Positions 12,971-14,145 of a stretch of DNA of 14,145 nucleotides are shown here, piece by piece. The notes beneath the pieces are model-generated. The model searched no databases, was not told where the DNA came from, and was given only the letters and a program-made list of their open reading frames with translations. A program made the translations under genes and the position numbers. This DNA comes from Bacteriovoracaceae bacterium (lineage in GTDB: Bacteria; Bdellovibrionota; UBA1018): positions 1-14,145 of the forward strand of contig CANFHS010000035.1 of the NCBI GenBank assembly GCA_947446835.1. The letters are read 5' to 3'. Each line of letters starts with the position of its first letter. Position 1 is the stretch's first letter.

Positions 12971-13477
12971 TCAGCTCGTGCGATCCAGGACGATCCAGGC
13001 GTAACGCCAGGATCCTTCCTCTCGTTCCTCGCGCGACGTTTCCCGGAAGCCCGCGGGCAGTTCGGGGAACTTCACGTCGCCTGGCACCGAGTGATGCAGC
13101 TGCGTGAGGTACACGCGCTGGGTGAACTCCAGGGCCTGCGCGTAGATTTCTCCGCCCCCGATCACGAACACCTCGTCCAGCCCCAGGCGCCGCGCTTCGG
13201 CACGTGCCGCCTCCAGCGCCGCCGGCACCGACGGGACCACCACCGCGCCTTCCACGCGGTAATCGCGCTGGCGGGTCACGATGATGTTGAGCCGCCCCGG
13301 CAGCAGGCGCCCGATGGACTCGTAGTTCTTGCGGCCCGTGATGACCGGTTTGCCCAGGGTGACGCGCTTGAAGTACTTCAGGTCCTCGGACAGGTGCCAG
13401 GGCAGACGGTTCTCGCGACCGATGACCCGCTCCTGGCTCATGGCCACGATGGCCGAGACGCGCGGAGACGCCGTCAT
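12971..13477 (-). CDS. folA: Dihydrofolate reductase
   Basis: This 168-residue DHFR reduces dihydrofolate to tetrahydrofolate with NADPH, regenerating the cofactor consumed by thymidylate synthase. Visible motifs are VSAIVAMSQERVIGREN at the N terminus, LPWHLSEDLKYFKRVT with the catalytic Asp after Ser-Glu, the NADPH-binding TGRKNYESIGRLLPGR, and VFVIGGGEIYAQAL. Length is normal (E. coli 159). The ATG at 13477 overlaps the thyA stop by 4 nt (ATGA), which indicates translational coupling in a thyA-folA operon, a common arrangement. A longer reading frame extends upstream through thyA out of frame but has no DHFR similarity before this Met. Confidence 0.97.
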   Translation of the reverse strand: MTASPRVSAIVAMSQERVIGRENRLPWHLSEDLKYFKRVTLGKPVITGRKNYESIGRLLPGRLNIIVTRQRDYRVEGAVVVPSVPAALEAARAEARRLGLDEVFVIGGGEIYAQALEFTQRVYLTQLHHSVPGDVKFPELPAGFRETSREEREEGSWRYAWIVLDRTS

Positions 13478-14145
13478 ACGGCGATGGGCGCCTTGATGCC
13501 CGGGTGGGGATCGTAACCTTCCAGCACGAAGTCCTCGTACTCGAAGTCGAAGATGGATTTGCGCCCGGGGTTGACCCGCATGCGCGGCAAGGCCCGCGTG
13601 TCGCGGCTGAGCTGCAGGCGGGCCTGCTCCAGGTGGTTCGAATACAGGTGCGCGTCGCCCAGGGTATGCACGAATTCGCCGGGCTCGAGGCCCGTGACCT
13701 GCGCCACCATCATCAGCAGCAGCGCGTAGCTGGCAATGTTGAAGGGCACGCCCAGGAACACGTCCGCCGAGCGCTGGTACAGCTGGCAGGACAGACGCCC
13801 CTGGGCCACGTAGAACTGGAAGAACGCGTGACAAGGCGGCAGCGCCATCTTGTCCAGCTCGCCCACGTTCCAGGCGCTGACGATGAGCCGGCGCGAATCG
13901 GGGTTCTTGCGGATCTGCTCGATGAGCTGGGTGATCTGGTCGATGGTGCGTCCGTCGGCGGCCGGCCACGAGCGCCACTGGGAGCCATACACGGGACCCA
14001 GGTTGCCTTCGGCATCGGCCCACTCGTCCCAGATGCTCACGCCGTGCTGCTGCAGCCAGCGCACGTTGGTCTCGCCGCGCAGGAACCACAGCAGCTCATA
14101 AATGATGGACTTGAGGTGCACCTTCTTGGTGGTGACCAGGGGAAA
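13474..14145 (-). CDS. thyA: Thymidylate synthase, N terminus outside the window
   Basis: The visible 223 residues begin FPLVTTKKVHLKSIIYELLW and align end to end with residues 42-264 of E. coli ThyA, so about 41 N-terminal residues lie beyond the right edge. The enzyme converts dUMP to dTMP using 5,10-methylene-tetrahydrofolate. The catalytic Cys is in ALPPCHAFFQF, and the dUMP-binding YQRS is followed by ADVFLGVPFNIASYA (E. coli has Cys instead of the first Ala) and by HLYSNH. The C terminus ends GIKAPIAV, matching the family's essential C-terminal tail. folA follows with a 4-nt overlap. Confidence 0.97.
   Translation of the reverse strand, partial: FPLVTTKKVHLKSIIYELLWFLRGETNVRWLQQHGVSIWDEWADAEGNLGPVYGSQWRSWPAADGRTIDQITQLIEQIRKNPDSRRLIVSAWNVGELDKMALPPCHAFFQFYVAQGRLSCQLYQRSADVFLGVPFNIASYALLLMMVAQVTGLEPGEFVHTLGDAHLYSNHLEQARLQLSRDTRALPRMRVNPGRKSIFDFEYEDFVLEGYDPHPGIKAPIAV

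Noticed and set aside
1..14145. Mobile elements, CRISPR arrays, tRNA or rRNA genes
   Set aside because: No transposase or integrase motif, no spaced direct-repeat array and no cloverleaf-like stretch noticed on either strand.

Overview
The window is GC-rich, densely packed bacterial DNA with no long gene-free stretch. No tRNA, rRNA, CRISPR array or insertion sequence was seen. The gene complement suggests a Gram-negative bacterium: a periplasmic MepA-type murein endopeptidase, a bacterial AspRS with a GAD insertion, an aerobic-type GlpD, and a PLD/EEP pair like the E. coli clsB-ybhP pair. The small AT-hook/XRE regulator and overall style remind me of the former deltaproteobacteria (Bdellovibrionota or Myxococcota), but that placement is low-confidence inference. 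Many genes overlap by 1 to 53 nt, and GTG starts occur.

Layout. Positions 1-2177 (minus) hold aspS followed 7 nt later by the start of glpD, which runs off the left edge. A 100-nt divergent spacer leads to a plus-strand pair (2278-4961): a phospholipase D-family protein with a diverged VTT-like membrane tail, coupled by TGATG to an endonuclease/exonuclease/phosphatase-family enzyme. Facing it is a minus-strand pair (4971-6454): a MepA-like periplasmic endopeptidase and a single-domain response regulator.

Positions 6585-9038 (minus) form the most unusual cluster. It contains a small secreted protein, a nucleotidyltransferase fused to a BON domain, a calcineurin-like metallophosphoesterase (4-nt GTGA overlap) and a small HNH nuclease (11-nt overlap). 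No defence or repair system I know by name has this composition. Next comes a lone plus-strand gene (9170-9469) for a KGG-repeat stress protein.

Positions 9517-12341 (minus) form a second notable cluster: an MBL-fold hydrolase, a two-TM K+ channel with an RCK domain (TVGYGD filter), and a stand-alone cyclic-nucleotide-binding protein whose gene starts inside the channel gene. This looks like a cyclic-nucleotide-gated channel split over two polypeptides, possibly with its own hydrolase. An AT-rich divergent spacer with a 12-nt dyad separates it from a plus-strand regulator (12484-12948) combining an AT-hook and an XRE HTH, which may control itself and this cluster.

Positions 12971-14145 (minus) are the thymidylate/folate pair thyA (5' end outside the window) and folA, overlapping by ATGA. 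Housekeeping genes (aspS, glpD, thyA, folA) thus flank accessory signalling, envelope and nucleic-acid-processing cassettes.
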